A stretch of 15,235 nt of DNA from a bacterium. GTDB taxonomy: Bacteria; Actinomycetota; Acidimicrobiia; UBA5794; ZC4RG35. The position numbers and the translations under genes were made by a program. The notes beneath the pieces were generated by a model. It searched no databases. It saw nothing but the letters and a program-made list of their open reading frames with translations, and was not told the origin of the DNA. The DNA lies in the NCBI GenBank assembly GCA_028819835.1, contig JAPPKR010000253.1, positions 1-15,235 of the forward strand. The letters are read 5' to 3'. Shown one piece after another: positions 15,041-15,235 of this stretch (its first letter is position 1; every line of letters begins with the position of its first letter).

Positions 15041-15235
15041 GGATGGAGACGCCCAGTGACAGTTCCAACCCCTCTTGTAGGTACTTCCAGCCGTCTTGGC
15101 TGCCACGACATCCCCAAACCAAATACCCATATCGCCTTCTTTATCGATCGACGCAGGCGCAGGGATCGGGGTATCATGATCCGTGGCGACTTTCGCGAGG
15201 ATCAGGAGCAGGCCGACGTGCCGAAACATGGACAC
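15011..15235 (-). CDS. Unrecognised open frame running off the right edge
   Basis: The minus strand is open from the window edge to TAG 15011-15013, about 74 codons. The upper part (FRHVGLLLILAKVA) has codons typical of the window, but the lower part uses lower-GC codons and matches no family that I know. It ends inside the putative guaB3 promoter. An opposing possibility is a rightward gene: on the plus strand TATCAT (15172-15177) resembles a -10 element, with frames open to the edge from ATG 15176 or GTG 15183. Neither can be decided from this window; the stretch may simply be an intergenic region between divergent genes. Confidence 0.2.
   Translation of the reverse strand: MSMFRHVGLLLILAKVATDHDTPIPAPASIDKEGDMGIWFGDVVAAKTAGSTYKRGWNCHWASPSLTKNKVGGW

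Overview
The window is a high-GC bacterial chromosome segment that reads like an actinobacterium, most likely class Acidimicrobiia or a relative. Reasons: a GuaB3-type IMP dehydrogenase paralogue next to guaA, a Thr-Pro-Val surface stalk of TTTTVAP units, GTG and TTG starts, and starts with a TANNNT -10 element 7 nt upstream and no Shine-Dalgarno (leaderless mRNA style). The taxonomic call is inference. There is no rRNA, tRNA, CRISPR array, transposase or phage gene.

Left part (1-7343). A partial FAD monooxygenase (+) converges on a minus-strand series. Read in transcription order from 6194 down to 893, that series is: a free-standing B12-binding subunit of a methylmalonyl-CoA mutase-type enzyme, sucC, sucD, an RCK-Usp regulatory protein, and a Kef-type cation/proton antiporter. 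The first three fit the end of the propionate route (methylmalonyl-CoA to succinyl-CoA to succinate plus ATP). The last two look like a membrane transporter with its cytosolic sensor. Diverging from the B12 gene is tal (transaldolase, +), with only 36 bp between the two ATGs; each has its own -10 hexamer exactly 7 nt from its start.

Middle part (7344-10039). A minus-strand gene encodes a surface lipoprotein: signal peptide, lipobox, Thr-rich stalk, a Cys-containing helical domain and five tandem 113-residue PPC-like beta domains. One extra C at 8279-8280 breaks the reading frame in repeat 3. Comparison with the sister repeats shows exactly where and how. Upstream are three copies of an 11-bp sequence in alternating orientation that could form mutually exclusive hairpins.

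Right part (10040-14977). guaB3-guaA-pcrA form a tightly packed minus-strand operon (TTGA overlap, then a 1-bp gap), joining GMP synthesis to a UvrD/PcrA helicase. The last 258 bp hold the upstream region of guaB3 and an unrecognised open frame that runs off the edge.

I did not find a convincing new defence or mobile system. The observations most worth following are the frameshifted PPC lipoprotein and its leader, the SucD variant with a 19-residue insertion in the CoA-binding region, the paired leaderless divergent promoters, and the GuaB3 with Ser at the catalytic Cys position.
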